From Brachynemurus nebulosus (lineage: Eukaryota; Arthropoda; Insecta; Neuroptera; Myrmeleontidae), in contig JAPWDM010000022.1 of assembly GCA_035578155.1 (NCBI GenBank), positions 2,419,076-2,483,075 on the forward strand: DNA of 64,000 nucleotides, read 5' to 3'. The notes below the pieces were generated by a model. That model was not told where the DNA came from and did not search any database. It saw only the letters and a program-made list of their open reading frames with translations. Position numbers and translations under genes: made by a program. Shown here one piece after another: positions 1-15,040 of the stretch; position 1 is the stretch's first letter; every line of letters begins with the position of its first letter.

Positions 1-609
1 TAATAAAAAATATAGGTGGTTCATTTAAAAAAAAGTTTTTCACCTTAAACAAAAAAATATTTAAAAAATGCTTTATGTGACCAGCCTGTATGATGTCAAG
101 GAAGCTGAAATGCCACTGTCATATAGAATATTAATAACAATTCCCAGCGCATTCAAATTTGTTGTTAAAAACATTTTAAAAAAAGACAAAGTTGGTGTTA
201 ACTCCCGGTATAACCGGAAGTGGTAGCAAGTTAGAAATATTTTAATTAAAATCTTCATATTTGGAAACTTCGAAAACCAAATTTTCAAAATTCTACTTTA
301 TTTAGAAGACCATAAACGTTTAATGGAAATTGTTTTTGAATCATCCTGTACATAACCACTTGGAAGATCACATTAAAATGTGGTTAAGATTGATCGGGAG
401 ATTAATATCTATATTCCCTGTAAATTTCAGCACAATAGCTTCAGTAGTTTTTGAGTTAAATCGGTTCGTACAAACAGACAGACAGACAGGCGGACAGACA
501 AAAATTTTTTTAAAGTTAGATATGTCGAATTTGCTAACTGAAAAACATATTTATACCTAAAAATTCGAAAATCCCAGACAGATCCTTCTATTTTATTTAT
601 AGGAATTGA
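1..609 (-). mobile_element. Helitron-like non-autonomous repeat (family B), copy 1, cut by the window edge
   Basis: Read on the minus strand, this matches the 5' third of the repeats at 23348, 41167 and 42888. Shared blocks include a GTCTGTCTG tract, 'CGAACCGATTTAACTCAAAA' and a stretch ending 'GAACCACCTATATTTTTTAT'. The 5' end reads A|TCAATTCCTATAAATAAAA, which fits the A|TC start of Helitrons. The remaining 3' part lies left of the window. Open frames of 71-76 codons here recur as similar peptides in the other copies because the DNA is repeated; I see no sign that they are genes. Confidence 0.7.
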
Positions 610-649
610 TGATATACGTAATGAAAAAAAATTAAAAAATTTTTACATA

Positions 650-1628
650 CCGTAAACACGGGTTACTTAAGCCCAGATTTGCAAATCATCTGATAATTTT
701 TAAAATTAAGCGTAACTGCTATATTTATTTGGGATAGAGAATTCAGTATATTAATCTGTATATGACTACGATTAGTTTATTATATAATATGGATTTTTTT
801 CTGATGGTTCATAAATTCTATACATCTTTAGATTTTGGTTCAAGTTAACATCAATATCGGGTTAAATTTCCAGGTAATTTCCATTTGAAAACAGTTTGAA
901 ACCATGCAGGATGTTGGTTACTAACTAAAACATATTGTACAAACATATATTTATTCAAAAAACATGAATTGGTATCAAAACTGAATAAAAATTTTCAAAC
1001 AAAAATTGTTATGGATACCAAATTATTTTTATGAGTTAAAGTGTATATCTTTTAGTCTACCTAAAGAGAATAATCCTTTTTTGATTAGTGTAGGTGGAGG
1101 TATTTTCATAACTATATCTTCCCGTTTATAGTACAACACGTCCTTGTTCTTGGACCACTTCCATGCCCTTTTAATTGGATCCATGTACCATTTTATACCA
1201 AAGTTATAATGGGCTCAAGTTACCCTAATCTGAATGTTATTTTAACTGGTTTATCAAAACCTTAAACTAAGAAACTAAGGAAATAGCTGCCATATGAATG
1301 TCTCTGAATTCGCTTTAGTAACGTAACAAATATGAAAATTATACACTTATCTTACTTTGTGGGCTATTGAAATATTTTTTACAATTGAAAGTTAGCAACA
1401 TAACAAAAACAGCAACTTCAAATTGAGGTAAACAACACTCGCATGACACCTGGTGTCAATTTTCAGAACTATCCAAACATAAACACAATGAACCTAGTCC
1501 TGTTACCTATCAGATAAACCTGTAACTTACTTTTACTACTGGCTACACTAAGCACAAAACAAAAAATAATACTTTATCCATTTTGGGCTCAAGTTACACC
1601 TTAGAGTTCAAGTAACTCGTGTTTACGG
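650..1628. mobile_element. TA-flanked inverted-repeat element with reiterated end motif (element I)
   Basis: The ends are inverted repeats, CCGTAAACACGGGTTACTT on the left and its complement (one mismatch in the core) on the right, each flanked by TA (648-649 and 1629-1630). A TA target and no coding capacity suggest a non-autonomous Tc1/mariner-type element. The motif GGGCTCAAGTTAC, related to the end sequence, also occurs inside near 1211 and near the right end at 1585. The left end lies 40 bp from the start of family B copy 1. Superfamily assignment is inference. Confidence 0.65.
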
Positions 1629-3216
1629 TACGTAAAATAGTTACAAGATACGGCTCTGTGTAATACTTATTCTATAGTCTTTCTTCATTTAACATCATCT
1701 ACTTAGTTAAAAGTCTTCTCCATCATTAGTCAAAATTCAATAAAAAAAAAAAACTGGTATTACATTTTAAAATATCTATATTTATAAAAGTTATCAAAGA
1801 GTTAAAATCTACCCTCGCCGTTCAAATTGCCTGAAGGGTTTAAAATGATGGTTGAGAAATTTGTTCTGGTAATTAGCTTTTTAACTTCTTTATGTATTTT
1901 TTTCTTATATAATTTGTATTATACACAATTTTTTTCTGCTACATAATTGTCGTCCCGGGATATATTAAAAATAAAATGAAAGGAATTTTTTAACTTGCTT
2001 AAATGAAGTTTATTTTTTGCCATGTAGATATTTCCTTGTTTTTTTACTGGAATAGTGTTCATTTATTTGTCTTTTTTGAATGTTGTGTACTACAGTATAG
2101 GGGAAGGCTTATAGAGATAACATTCATTTCGAAAAGTTCCTATAAAACGGTTTTTTTTTGTTGATAACGGAATGAGCTTCTTAGGATAATTCCTTGAACC
2201 TTTGATTTAATTTCTCGAACAAATAAATACGTTCTTTTCAAATTAAGTTTCGCCACTTCTTCATTTAATCTGTCTCTCATCATCATTGCGTCTGTGTCCC
2301 AAGTTGGATAGAAAAAATGGCAGATTAAATAATTTTAAATCGATTAGTGACTTTATGTGACTTGTAACTAATTATAAAATTAAAAATCTCTAATGTTGTT
2401 TTCTTATAAATCTTTAAAGATTTTTGTTTTACGCCTGTTGCTTAACATCGTATTATGGGGTTGGTTCACATCAAATCAACCAATCCTCCAAACCTAATGT
2501 CTTCAGATCATTATAATATTTCTTTTATATGGTAGTACTTCCTTTGAAGATAACGAATATAAATTTTTATCTTTTTATTACCATTATTTTTCTAGTTATA
2601 ACAATTTTTAAAATCCAAAAACAGGGAATTTTTGAAGCGCTTTGAAATATTTATACACATGTAGCTCAAAAACTATTTGCCCCAGAAAGTTACTGGTACC
2701 ATTAACTTCAGAATTAAAAAGGCTTTAATTTGACATATAACATGATAATAAAATTCAAATTTAACCCTTTGTCTACAATCCAAAGAACTGATTTTTATAA
2801 AAAACCCAAAATCGAAATTTTTTATTTTCTTAAAAAAATATGTTATATCTAACCTCTTAAGTAAGTTGTATACAAAGTTTCATGATGGCGTTCCAATGGT
2901 AACACACTGAAATAATTTTTAATCTGAATTAAGATGTGTGGAAATCTGGTACATTTAGTACAGTATATGTTACTAACAAGTAAAGATCCCAAGGACGGAC
3001 CTATCGATTTTGATGAAATTTGAATATGTTGTAGAACACTAAAAAATAAGCGACACGTATTTTTTTTTATTTGCGGAAAAACGGTTTGAAAGGGTGAAAT
3101 CGCTCTTCAAAAATTGCGGTAAAATTTAATTTTTCAAATGTTTCGAAAACGGTAAGAGATAGGGAGAGATAAATTTTTCCTCTTTCATATTTTAAAAATA
3201 AATGATGATATCATTT

Positions 3217-3330
3217 GTTTGAGGAGGGATGGAGTCCCTCACGGGATACACGGAGCTAAGCCCTTCAGTGGGGTGCAAGGGGTAAAGCCCCTGTCAGGGG
3301 TTCGGGGGGAGTAGCCCCTGAAAACAAAAT
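3217..3330. repeat. Short GC-rich block with repeated palindromic 'AGCCCCT' motifs
   Basis: About 110 bp that are strongly G+C-rich inside very AT-rich DNA. It contains three short inverted repeats of the type GGGG..AAAGCCCC, GTCCCTCACGGGA and CAGGGGTT...AGCCCCTG. It may be the tail of an interspersed repeat beginning near 2990. I cannot name the family. Confidence 0.35.
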
Positions 3331-4059
3331 TTACTAATATGAAGTTATGTTACAAAAACAAAGCGACATGAAATAACTGAAAACATAAATTTTTATTAAT
3401 CCCTAATAATGATACAAGATTATGTTACAAAACTAAAAAAAAAATTCATTGAAACACAAAATTCTTATTAATCAGTTCGAAAAACACACAAAATTTTACC
3501 AAAAACGTACAAAATCATAGATGTATCTATTTGCACTATTATCCAATATGAATACTTACATTAAAATTTTTAATAATCTGAACAGTAAGAAATAAATATG
3601 TAGTATATTAATTAATGAATAGATTACTTATTTGACAATTTTAATGTGACATTGTAAGTTTTTAATAAAAGATATAAATAAAAACATAACACGAATTTTA
3701 AAAATAAGGACACTTTCGCTGGCCATCCTTTCGTAAATATTCAAACTTTTAAACAATTAAAACTACATACAATGTAAATAATCTCTTTGAATTTTTTGAT
3801 TGTTGCCAAATTTAACGAAACGAAAAAAAAAGTTCGAATAAAAAACGATACAGCTAAATAAATTTTAAAGTTACAATTAACACTATTTTTAAAATAATGC
3901 AATTTACTTTTTAATTTTAAAAAGAAGAGGTAGGTATTAATAAAAAAATCGATCTTTTTTTAAAAAGCTGAAAACTGGCAACATTAGATTTAAATGTGTA
4001 AAAGGTAAAAATAAAAATCGACATACGTTTTTGACGTCTCCGGACGTCTCCTATACAAA

Positions 4060-4210
4060 TACATTGGAACATTCTTTCTTCCCTTTATCTCTTTCATTAT
4101 TGCAATTACGTACATTTTAAATCTGCAGTTTGTTTTTAGAAAAGAATGGAAGATTGATTTGTTTTGAATATAAGATCGCTTGATGATCAATAATTGTATC
4201 TGAAATATAG
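4060..4210. repeat. Unclassified interspersed repeat, copy 1 (second copy at 61470-61620)
   Basis: Both copies carry, in order, 'CTCTTTCATT', 'TTGCAA', 'GCAGTTTGTTTTTAGAAAAG', 'AAGATTGATTT' and a 'GAATATAAGA' block, then 'CAATTGTAT' or a close variant. Orientation is the same. There are no clear terminal repeats, so the class is unknown. Confidence 0.55.
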
Positions 4211-5849
4211 TATACTTCAGGATTCAGAGGATACATTATATAGTATGTAAGTATGTATGCGTAGAAAAAACTTTTTTTTTAGTGCTAGTACCTCTACTTT
4301 AGTTCTTCTGTGTAAACCAATAAAAAACTTAAAATATCTGGTCTGTGATAATTTTAATGTACTGCACACTAAATATGCGACGTTTTTTTTACGTGCAATT
4401 CCTCGTCTACGTTATATATTACATTCATGAGTCCAGATTCCTGTACTTTTTGTAACATCTAATTTTATTTGTCAGTTAAGTAGGAAAGTCTTTCTTCCAT
4501 TAGATTATAAATCGACTGAACAGCATTAAATATAAAATTATTAAAAATATTTTTTGGCGTTCACTAATCATTTTCAAGATTCACTTGCAAAAAACTTTTA
4601 TCATCTATACGAGTATAAATAATAATAATAAATAATATCATTCTAATACAATTCCGTACAGTTAATCATATATGATATGTAGAAAAAGGATATTGTGGTG
4701 GGAGGAAACTAAGTCAGTCTGTCATAGGTATGCTCAAGAGAGAAATAAATGATGATATAATAGTGTATAACGGGGCTTGGGTTCATTAATCCTTAGAACT
4801 TATTACTAACACGTTCATTTTTATTAACGTGAAACAAACAGAGCTTTATTCGAACGAACATTTTGGTTAGTGAAAAGAGATGAAGAAAAATATAGATGGT
4901 GGAAATTTCGCGTGGTGGGGTAACAGAGGCCAACCGACGTGGATGGATACTTAATACGATTTTGTGCTCGTAATTCACTTGTTATTATGTAACACATGCA
5001 ATAAAATTAATTGATTTTGAAACTGGACAATATATTATTTTTAAGTATGTTGGTAGCTATGAACTAGTAAACGTACAAGCAAGTATGTACATATATGCCG
5101 TCTGGTTCAATTTAATCAAATGAAATATTTCCTTAGCCTCCAAGGATTAATTTTATATTTCAGTTTTCTTCACTTTTTATTGAATGAACATTTTTACAAA
5201 TTACCTTATTTTATTTTCATTTATAATTGAACATTTTTTGAAAATATTGACAAAGGATTTTACTTACATTCACACTGCGTACAGCATATCATCAAGAAGA
5301 GGAATTTTGTTGTTAATTACTTTTATGTCGGATATTGTGAAACACTGTACACAATCAGTTCCCTACAGTGCTTCGCTCACCTCACCAAACAACTCTAGAG
5401 TAGCCATATTCATAAATCAAAAAATATCATGTCCATTCCTCAAGACCTTTCCGCCGATACCCATACTGAATGTTTTAGGGACCCTTAAATTTTGGATCCT
5501 TCTTGGAATGTTTGCAGACAGTCTCAAATTCATGTTTATTTTTTTCAATATCTTAGTAAATTTTAGCAAAATCTAGTCAAGATTTGTCCGGTCGTTTATC
5601 TTAAACCCTTTTTAAGACCACAGTGCGCTGGAGAATATGTTTGAGACAGTTTTAACCTAACTTGAAATTTTTCCAGAATTTCAATAACATTTGAACAAAG
5701 TTTGGGGTTAGGTAAGATAGGTTCAGCAATATATTTTGGGCCCCTTTTTTCACTCCATTGGCCTGTGGAACAATTGTAAGGTATAAAATTTAGCCTGTTT
5801 TAGAATCTTGAACTATACCGCGGTGTAAAAATTTTTAAATCAGTTGACT

Positions 5850-6495
5850 AGTTGATATTAGTTGAGCGTAAATAGAAACATTTTACTTTGCAAAATAACA
5901 CTTTTATGGAATATAAAAACTCTGATGACATGTTTGGATCAATATGACCATTCTCAAACGTGTAAAGATTACATTCAGATGCATGCCTATTTATTCTAAA
6001 TCTTAACTTATAAACTGTAGCAATGCATGATGGGAAATCAGTGGGAATAGAAGTAGTGGGCGGAGTCAGAAACAAGGAAAACAAGTTTACGTGAGTTAAA
6101 AACATGTGACACATAAACAAATAAAGTAGGAAATACAGTCGTATACAAAAATTATAAAACAGAAAATAAAGTAGAATTGTAAATATCGGTATAATATTTA
6201 AAAGTCACATGTTTTTAACTCACCTAAACATGTTTTTCTTGTTTTTGACTCCGCCCACAACTTCTATTCCCACTAATTTCCCATCATGTATTGCTACAAT
6301 TTATAAATTAAGATTTAGGATAGATAGGCATGTATCTGAATGTAATCTTTACACGTTTGAGAATGGTCATATTGACCCAAACATGTCAAGAGTTTTTATA
6401 TTCAATAAAAGTAGTATTTTGCAAAGTAAAGAGTTTCTATTTACTAATATCAAATATGGAATACCATAAAGTAACGCTCAAATCTATTAACATCG
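5850..6495. repeat. Large palindrome of Penelope-related non-coding sequence
   Basis: Two arms of about 300 bp meet near 6157. The left arm on the minus strand and the right arm on the plus strand both read through 'CCATCATG', 'GAATGTAATCTTTACACGTT', 'GAGAATGGTCATATTGA' and 'AAACATGTCA'. The last two blocks resemble the conserved CTGA-GATGG...GAAACATGTC segment often found near the ends of Penelope-like elements and interpreted as a hammerhead-ribozyme-like core; here it is degenerate (CAAAC for GAAAC). Close to the centre, 'AAATATCGGTATAATATTTA' matches 47103 and 49475 beside the coding Penelope pair, which supports the link. Each arm holds a roughly 90-codon open frame encoding nearly the same peptide. 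Because the arms are copies, this does not by itself show coding. Confidence 0.55.
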
Positions 6496-7469
6496 ATTGA
6501 CTAGTACTTGAGATTGGTCGAAATTAACAAGCTAACAGATTCGCAGACTTTACATTCTGTTAGTATGATAATTGAAAAGACTGTAGTGTTTAATGAAATA
6601 TTGTACTTAAGCCATTCAAATATTTTAGCTACTTATTCAAAATGTTATTCAAGAAAATTTTCTTTTTCAAGAAATACTAAAAACAATTATGTACGGATGA
6701 CTTGAAATCAAAATACGCTTTTACTGTTTCAACAAATATAGGTAAGGCTATAGATGATAATTTTTACTAGACTTCTTGTCATGCAAGGAGCGTAATTAAC
6801 ATGATGGTCATAGTCACTACCAAAATATTTCGCTTGGTTAGAACGTTTTATGGAACGTTCGACAAAAATCAGAAGAATTAAATTGAAAGTACGATGAAAA
6901 TGCTTCGGTTTTTAAAAAAGTGTGTAGTCGTATAATTATGAACACTGCTTAAAGATATTAGTTTACTTTTTTTTGTATAAAAATGTAACTTGAGGCATAA
7001 GAACTTATCACTAAATATGTAATTTGAGTTAAACTCTAAAATAATTAATGCTGCTAGCATTCTGTATTGTAAAATTATTCAAAAATATATTTATAGAAGG
7101 AGAATAAGATTGATAGAAAGTGAGAAGTAAATCGAAATTTTGATCGAACAAATTAACTGTTGGTCGTAAAAGCATTATTTTAATAACCTAAAGTTAACCT
7201 AAGACTTTTTTCAAAATTTTCGTTTTATTTATATCAGGTTCTTTCTCGCCACTATAAATATTTAATTATATTTGAGGCATTTTAATTACAAAACCGTTGT
7301 TTTAATATTTTTTAATTTAATAGAAAAAAGAAATGCAAGATGGATATTCATTATGTTTTTATAAATATTTAACAGGATAATGTAAAGAACGGCTGGCTGT
7401 ACTTTTTTATTTTTTATTTTTCCAACATTTTTCAGTTTTACGCCTATATATGTACTATGTAGATACATA
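6496..7469. other. Gene-free AT-rich stretch
   Basis: No gene, long repeat or terminal-repeat pair recognised. Short open frames are present but have no motif. Confidence 0.5.
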
Positions 7470-9075
7470 TGGGTTATTCCACGGTCACTCACGTTACATT
7501 TTACTCCAAAACTTAGACAAAACCCCTAATTTTATACAATAAGAACTGCAAAATTACAGTATACCTCTCAGTAAAACCTTTCTTTATTAACTAAGCAATT
7601 TTATTTAATAAAAAATAAAATAGGCAGGCATATGAATATATTTAAAAAAGTGTCTTATTTTTCTGGTAACTCATGTTACACATGGAGACATGGTGAACGC
7701 AGTCATTTAGCTTGGGGTTGAAACTCTGTTCTGTCTAACTACTGTAGATGATTTAAAAAATATACAAAGATAAAATAGATTCTCTTTATTTAGTTCACAT
7801 TAACAGAGTAAGCATTTATGTTAATAAAAAAATTTTAAAAATTCCAAGAAAAGTCACTCATGTTACACCACTTTGGTCACTCACGTTACTTGTTTAAAAG
7901 TCCATATCGTCCACACATATTACTTAAGAGAAATGAAAAAATACTTAAAATTAACTGATTAAATAATATTTCACTGATAGTTATTACAACTGAGCCCTCA
8001 AATTGGGTATTATTACGAAAATAAATCATTTTCAACGTACACGAAAATACCACGAAATTTCAGTGTAAAAACGGGCGAAGTGGGGACAAGGAAATGTGGA
8101 ATCCCTAAAAAGCACACTCCGGGTACTAACTCAATACATATGCAAAATTTCAGCATTATAGGTTTATTTGGAGGTCTGTAAGCGTGACACGAACAACGAA
8201 AACGTTGAAAAAACATGAAATTGTGGCGTAAAAATGGTGCAGATGAGGGTTAAACATTGTAACCGACAGAAAGCACACTCTAGATACCAATTTTATCAAA
8301 ATACAAAATTTCAACTCCCTAGGTTAATTCTGAGAGGCTATAGGCGTGTCAAACTCCCCCAAAGTAGTTTTCCGTCTCTGTTAGCTCCAAATCGCACTTG
8401 GAAGGGAAATTTTGGCACAAATGCACAATGGCAGATACCGAAGTCGGTAATACCGTTCTATAGTATCCTAAAAATACATATTTTTATTGTAAAAACATTT
8501 AACATAAAGTGACACAACGTGTAACATAAGTGACCGATCACTCACGTTACACATTTCAATTTATTGTGTAATATTCAATTTGAAACACAATGTTGTATAA
8601 AAATGGGTTTAAGCATTAGGCACTCATGAACAAAGAAAGTAATATTACAAATATCTAAATGAAGAAGTGTATCAAGCCTTATACTAAAAAATGTTCTTTT
8701 TGGTCACTCATGTTACAAAATTTTCAAGCTATCTTTGTTGTCGATTTTTGTGGTGATATTGTTGAATGATTTGGGCGTGCTTCACGTGTAACAAAGGTGT
8801 ACACACTTAATATTAAATGATACCATTGTTTTCTATATATTTCGCGAGAATTCACAGTTATTAAAAAATTATTTGCAACACTTTTCGTGAAGCGGTACAT
8901 CAAATGAAGCAAGACGGTGAAATTTCTACTCTAATTGTCAAAAGTCACAACTGATGTCTATAATTTCGGTGTTTCCAGATAGTAAATTTTGTTTAGTCTG
9001 TGCTCTATTTGACTTACTTTAAATAAACAACATTTAATTTTTTGCATTTATGTCGCATTTTTATGGAATAACCCA
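7470..9075. mobile_element. TA-flanked inverted-repeat element with reiterated CACTCAYGTTACA motif (element II)
   Basis: The ends are TGGGTTATTCCA and its exact complement, each next to TA inside CATATG. Within the 1.6 kb, the motif (G)GTCACTCAYGTTAC occurs at about 7483, 7853, 7873 and 8701, with variants at 7662 and 8528, and an inverted form near 8518. Two internal segments (about 8140-8190 and 8300-8350) are weak repeats of each other. No transposase frame is visible, so this is a non-autonomous element. The TA target suggests the Tc1/mariner-IS630 group, but the superfamily is not established. Confidence 0.65.
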
Positions 9076-12000
9076 TATGTCTGAGCGTTAGTGGTTTTAA
9101 TTATTATGGTTTGATATACATACATAATATTTACATATTTACACCGAATTCACAGTAGGGTATAGTATGCTCCAGCAACACGAATAATGTAATAAATTTT
9201 ATATTATATGTATATTCATCTAGGCTACAATGTAGTTTTAAATATTGTACAGACAATGTATATATTACAGAAGAGTATAGATAAAGTTTTATAAATGATC
9301 TGAAATTCTTTTAGTAGATAAATCTTAATTTCTAATGCGTATAATATATTTGTGTATTTATATTAATTAACGATTTTAAATAATCTAACGGCTACGTTAT
9401 TCCAATGTTTTGGACATGCGATCAGTAACTTTGGATCACGGTTCTGGGATACTTAGCCCGAGAAAAAAAGAACCGAAAGATAAAATACTACAACTGGTCA
9501 ATAAAATAACCCAGGACTTGTTTTCAGCAGTAAAAATGTTCTAACAATGGAAAATCCTAATTTTATTCGTACATATCCTAACTTAAACGTATTATATCGT
9601 TTTTCGTATGTCTGAACAAAGTCAAATCCTAACTCAATATCATATTTTCTTCCTGACATGTCCGTATTTATATTTGATTTTTGTGTATGAAGAATAAAAA
9701 AAATTATTCATCACTCTTCATACTGTATCTGCTCCTATCCCAACTCGGAGATTTAATCTTTTCTTCTCAATTTTCTAAATAATATTTTAAGTCATGAATA
9801 AACTCACCCAGTGTTGTGATGAGAAATATGTATAAAGTTTAATATTTAGCAAGCGATGCTTAAAAATAAAAAGTGGTTATAAGAACTTCAACTTCATTTT
9901 AAGCGATCTTTCTAACTATATTCCGGATACATAACATTAATTATTTTTGCAGTTGCTTATGAAGCACGAAAACTTTGTTCACTTTATAGTATTTTTTAAC
10001 GATTTATATTTGAATTTTTGGAGGATATTTTGTAATACCTACTGAAACATAGCTCGATACAAAGTTTCATTTATTTATTTCATTTCTAGCAACATCTTAC
10101 ATGATATATGGTATGTGAAAAAAAAATTCACTCACATTCTTATACAATGATAAAGAAATTCAGGGGTTAGGCCACCCTAGAAGCCGAAAAAATAGACTTT
10201 TTTGAGAATTTTTTTCAGAAAACTACAAAATAAATTGAGATTACAAATAACGGTGTTTATTATACAAATCAGTGAATGTATACAGTAATTTTTTTGAAGC
10301 GATTAATTTCAAAATGGCGATTGCGCCGCATTTTTCCAATGACGTCTTCCGATGAGGATCCACGGACGGACAAACAGCTCCTGTAATTTTTGAATATAAT
10401 GAGTCAGTAAATTTTTTCGATTATATATAATAACAGCTATAGAAGTACACAGGATTTTTTCGATATATTGATTTTTGGCCAAATGGCGCACTTCTAAAGT
10501 GGAAATTGAATGCTTAAAAAATCGTCAGATAATTGTTAATAACAAATGAACTATGCAATAAAAAAAAATCCTGTGTACTTCTACAGATAATGTATTTTTC
10601 AAGATATATTCAAAATTTCAAATGAATCGGTTGAAAATTGTCTGACAATGAGTTATATTTCCGGCAAATTTGAAAAATGCAATTTTGAGATAAAAGCGTT
10701 TAAAGTTTTGAGTAGTAGAAAATCAAGAATAATTTTCATTACTGTTTTGTGTGTAAACGCGGATCCATTGAGTCCAAATAGCCGAAAATACTGTAATAAA
10801 GTTCGAGAACTTCGTGATAAATAAAGAACATTCGGAAATTTGTAAAATGAATTTTACAAATAAATGAAAAAAAATTTTAGTCTGTTATAAATTATAAATA
10901 ATGACCATTGAGTCAACACACCGTATCAATAAGGTCAATAACAGAAAACTAATGTGTCGTCATATCTAAGCCGTAAACAAATTTTTTAAAATGTTCCTCA
11001 ATTTTTACACTCAAAAACTATACTTCATTAAAAAAAGTATACATAAATTAAATGATATTTAAATAAAATTTTACCTAGTAAAGTTATATGTTTCGTCATT
11101 AAATATCACACGATCAAACGAGCAAATAGGTCAGTTGACTTTCACAGGGAAAATTTCTTTGCTCCCTCAAGTGTATTTCATTATAATTTAAAATTTCTTA
11201 ATAATTTCAAACCGTCTAACTTTGAAATATAAAATTTATGTATTTTAATTAAAAAGTCGTAACGTAAATCAGCAGATTGAAATCTATTTCATATAAAAGT
11301 TAAACCAGGACGGTTTTAATTAATATTGTACATTTAATGTACAGAAAACCTCAGAATGTACGCGTATATTTACTGTGAATCAATAATTCATATCTATATC
11401 GATCGAATTAAGTGTTATTTAATATTGAAAGTCCAAGAACTTAAAAAGCACGTAATTATCCGGTTCGTTATTTTTATTTTCCGGAAATTCTAAGCAGCTT
11501 TCTTTCTATAACCAAGCATATACCTACCTAATACCTATAAAAAGAACAGAATAGCCACGCATATATTTACTATGTGTATAAGAAAGAATTTTCATAATCT
11601 AGATTCGAATTAAATATTTAAGGGGGTGTGAGATTAAAACTTAGTTACGACTTCTCCTTCAGTTTCAGAGTGTTATTTTTGTTTTCCGTAAATCTAAAAG
11701 ATAAGTACGTGTTTTTTACTATCCATAAAAAACGTTGTTTCAGAATTTTTCAATTTGGAATAGTTTTTTTTTTTTTTTTTAATATGATAAAAATAATAAC
11801 AAACAGAATAAAAATTATATATCCACTAAAATTCTTTTGTTAATGAGGTATTTAGCATTATTATAATAATTAGATAATATCAACAGAAAAAACTGGAACT
11901 TGAATAGGTATAATCACAGAATATTCAGAAACAAACTTCGTATCTCTATACTAACTTTCTCAACGTGGACAAAAACTGACGTCACAAATGACCAAATTTC

Positions 12001-12186
12001 TCTCCCACTCCAAACGCACATGTTACAACATAAATCTCGTATCAATGTATACGTGATGTACGCTAGTATGTGTGTCAACGTCACACTCTGTCTGTGGAAA
12101 GGGGGACTGCACTGTATGTGTATGCCAGTAGTTCGGTACTTGCATATTACAGTATAGCACCGATAATGGAAACATCAGTTTTGGAA
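9076..12186. other. Gene-free stretch with one internal inverted repeat near 10.5 kb
   Basis: No gene recognised. At 10435-10463 and 10562-10587 there are inverted copies of 'AATCCTGTGTACTTCTA', about 125 bp centre to centre, suggesting the inside of an old DNA element. A candidate left edge is 'GGGGTTAGGCCACCCTAG' near 10164, but I found no matching right edge. The rest is AT-rich with poly-A and poly-T runs. Confidence 0.4.
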
Positions 12187-12293
12187 ATTTTTTGAAAGCA
12201 TCAAATTAGTCAACATCACTTTTGGAAAGTTGCACTATATTTTTGATGGAACTTTCCAAAAGTGATGTTGACTAATTTGATGCTCTCAAAAAA
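12187..12293. repeat. Long near-perfect hairpin (about 43-bp stem, 14-nt loop)
   Basis: Left arm about 12191-12233 and right arm 12248-12290 are complementary with two mismatches, and the T/A runs outside the arms pair further. The loop is about 12234-12247. Upstream at 12168-12190 a degenerate third copy of 'AACATCACTTTTGGAAA' is seen. The shape fits either a microRNA-like precursor or a minimal foldback element. No target duplication is evident. Confidence 0.6.
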
Positions 12294-14423
<2,130 letters not shown>

Positions 14424-14961
14424 TTTCTTTTTCTGTAAATAAAACTGTTGTGTGCAGTATAGTTGAATCCTGAAGGAATATTAAATTATACATAACGGTA
14501 TAATACGTAATAAAATTGAGATATATACATTTATTATACATAATATCTCCTTCTATACGACTACTAGCAAGGCAGTTGAAGAAGCAGGTACCGAACCGGG
14601 TTTTTTTCCTGAGTTTGCGGTCAAAATAACTTCCACCTGGATGACCGGGTTAAATTTTAATCTTATTTTCATAAAGAATGTAGCAATATTAATACCCATT
14701 TTGCAGACATATAACAAAACCCTCCTATATAACGCAGCTTCAAATGTTTTGTATTTATGTATATAAAATGTTTGAGTACAGTGTGATCAAGGTATTATGT
14801 TACGAATGGAAAATACTTAAAGCTGTAAAATCATACATTAATAATTTTTATTTAATACTGCAGATAGAAATATCCTTGCTTCTAAATTAACTGAATTTTT
14901 TCAAAGAAATTTTTACTAACGATTTTTGTTTCGGTTTTGTAAAAAAATAATTTTTTTCCTG

Positions 14962-14962
<1 letters not shown>

Positions 14963-15036
<74 letters not shown>
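14963..15036. repeat. (TA)n microsatellite, about 74 bp
   Basis: Uninterrupted TA dinucleotides. The flanks are ordinary AT-rich DNA. Confidence 0.95.

Positions 15037-15040
<4 letters not shown>

Larger units (their letters stand above)
1631..5849. other. Gene-free AT-rich stretch with scattered repeat traces
   Basis: No gene recognised. At 2990-3030 a phrase close to 'ATTTTGATGAAATTTG' resembles the unit of the Helitron family at 28.4 kb. At 3217-3330 there is a short GC-rich block, listed separately. At about 4060-4210 a 150-bp segment recurs at 61470-61620. A 130-codon open frame at 5184-5576 (+) has no recognisable motif, and I treat it as chance. Confidence 0.5.

Noticed and set aside
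5184..5576. A 130-codon plus-strand frame
   Set aside because: Low-complexity, hydrophobic, no motif, no neighbouring element ends. The length is compatible with chance in 64 kb of six frames.
10164..10900. A possible DNA element starting 'GGGGTTAGGCCACCCTAG'
   Set aside because: No matching right end was found. Only the internal inverted pair near 10.5 kb is supported.
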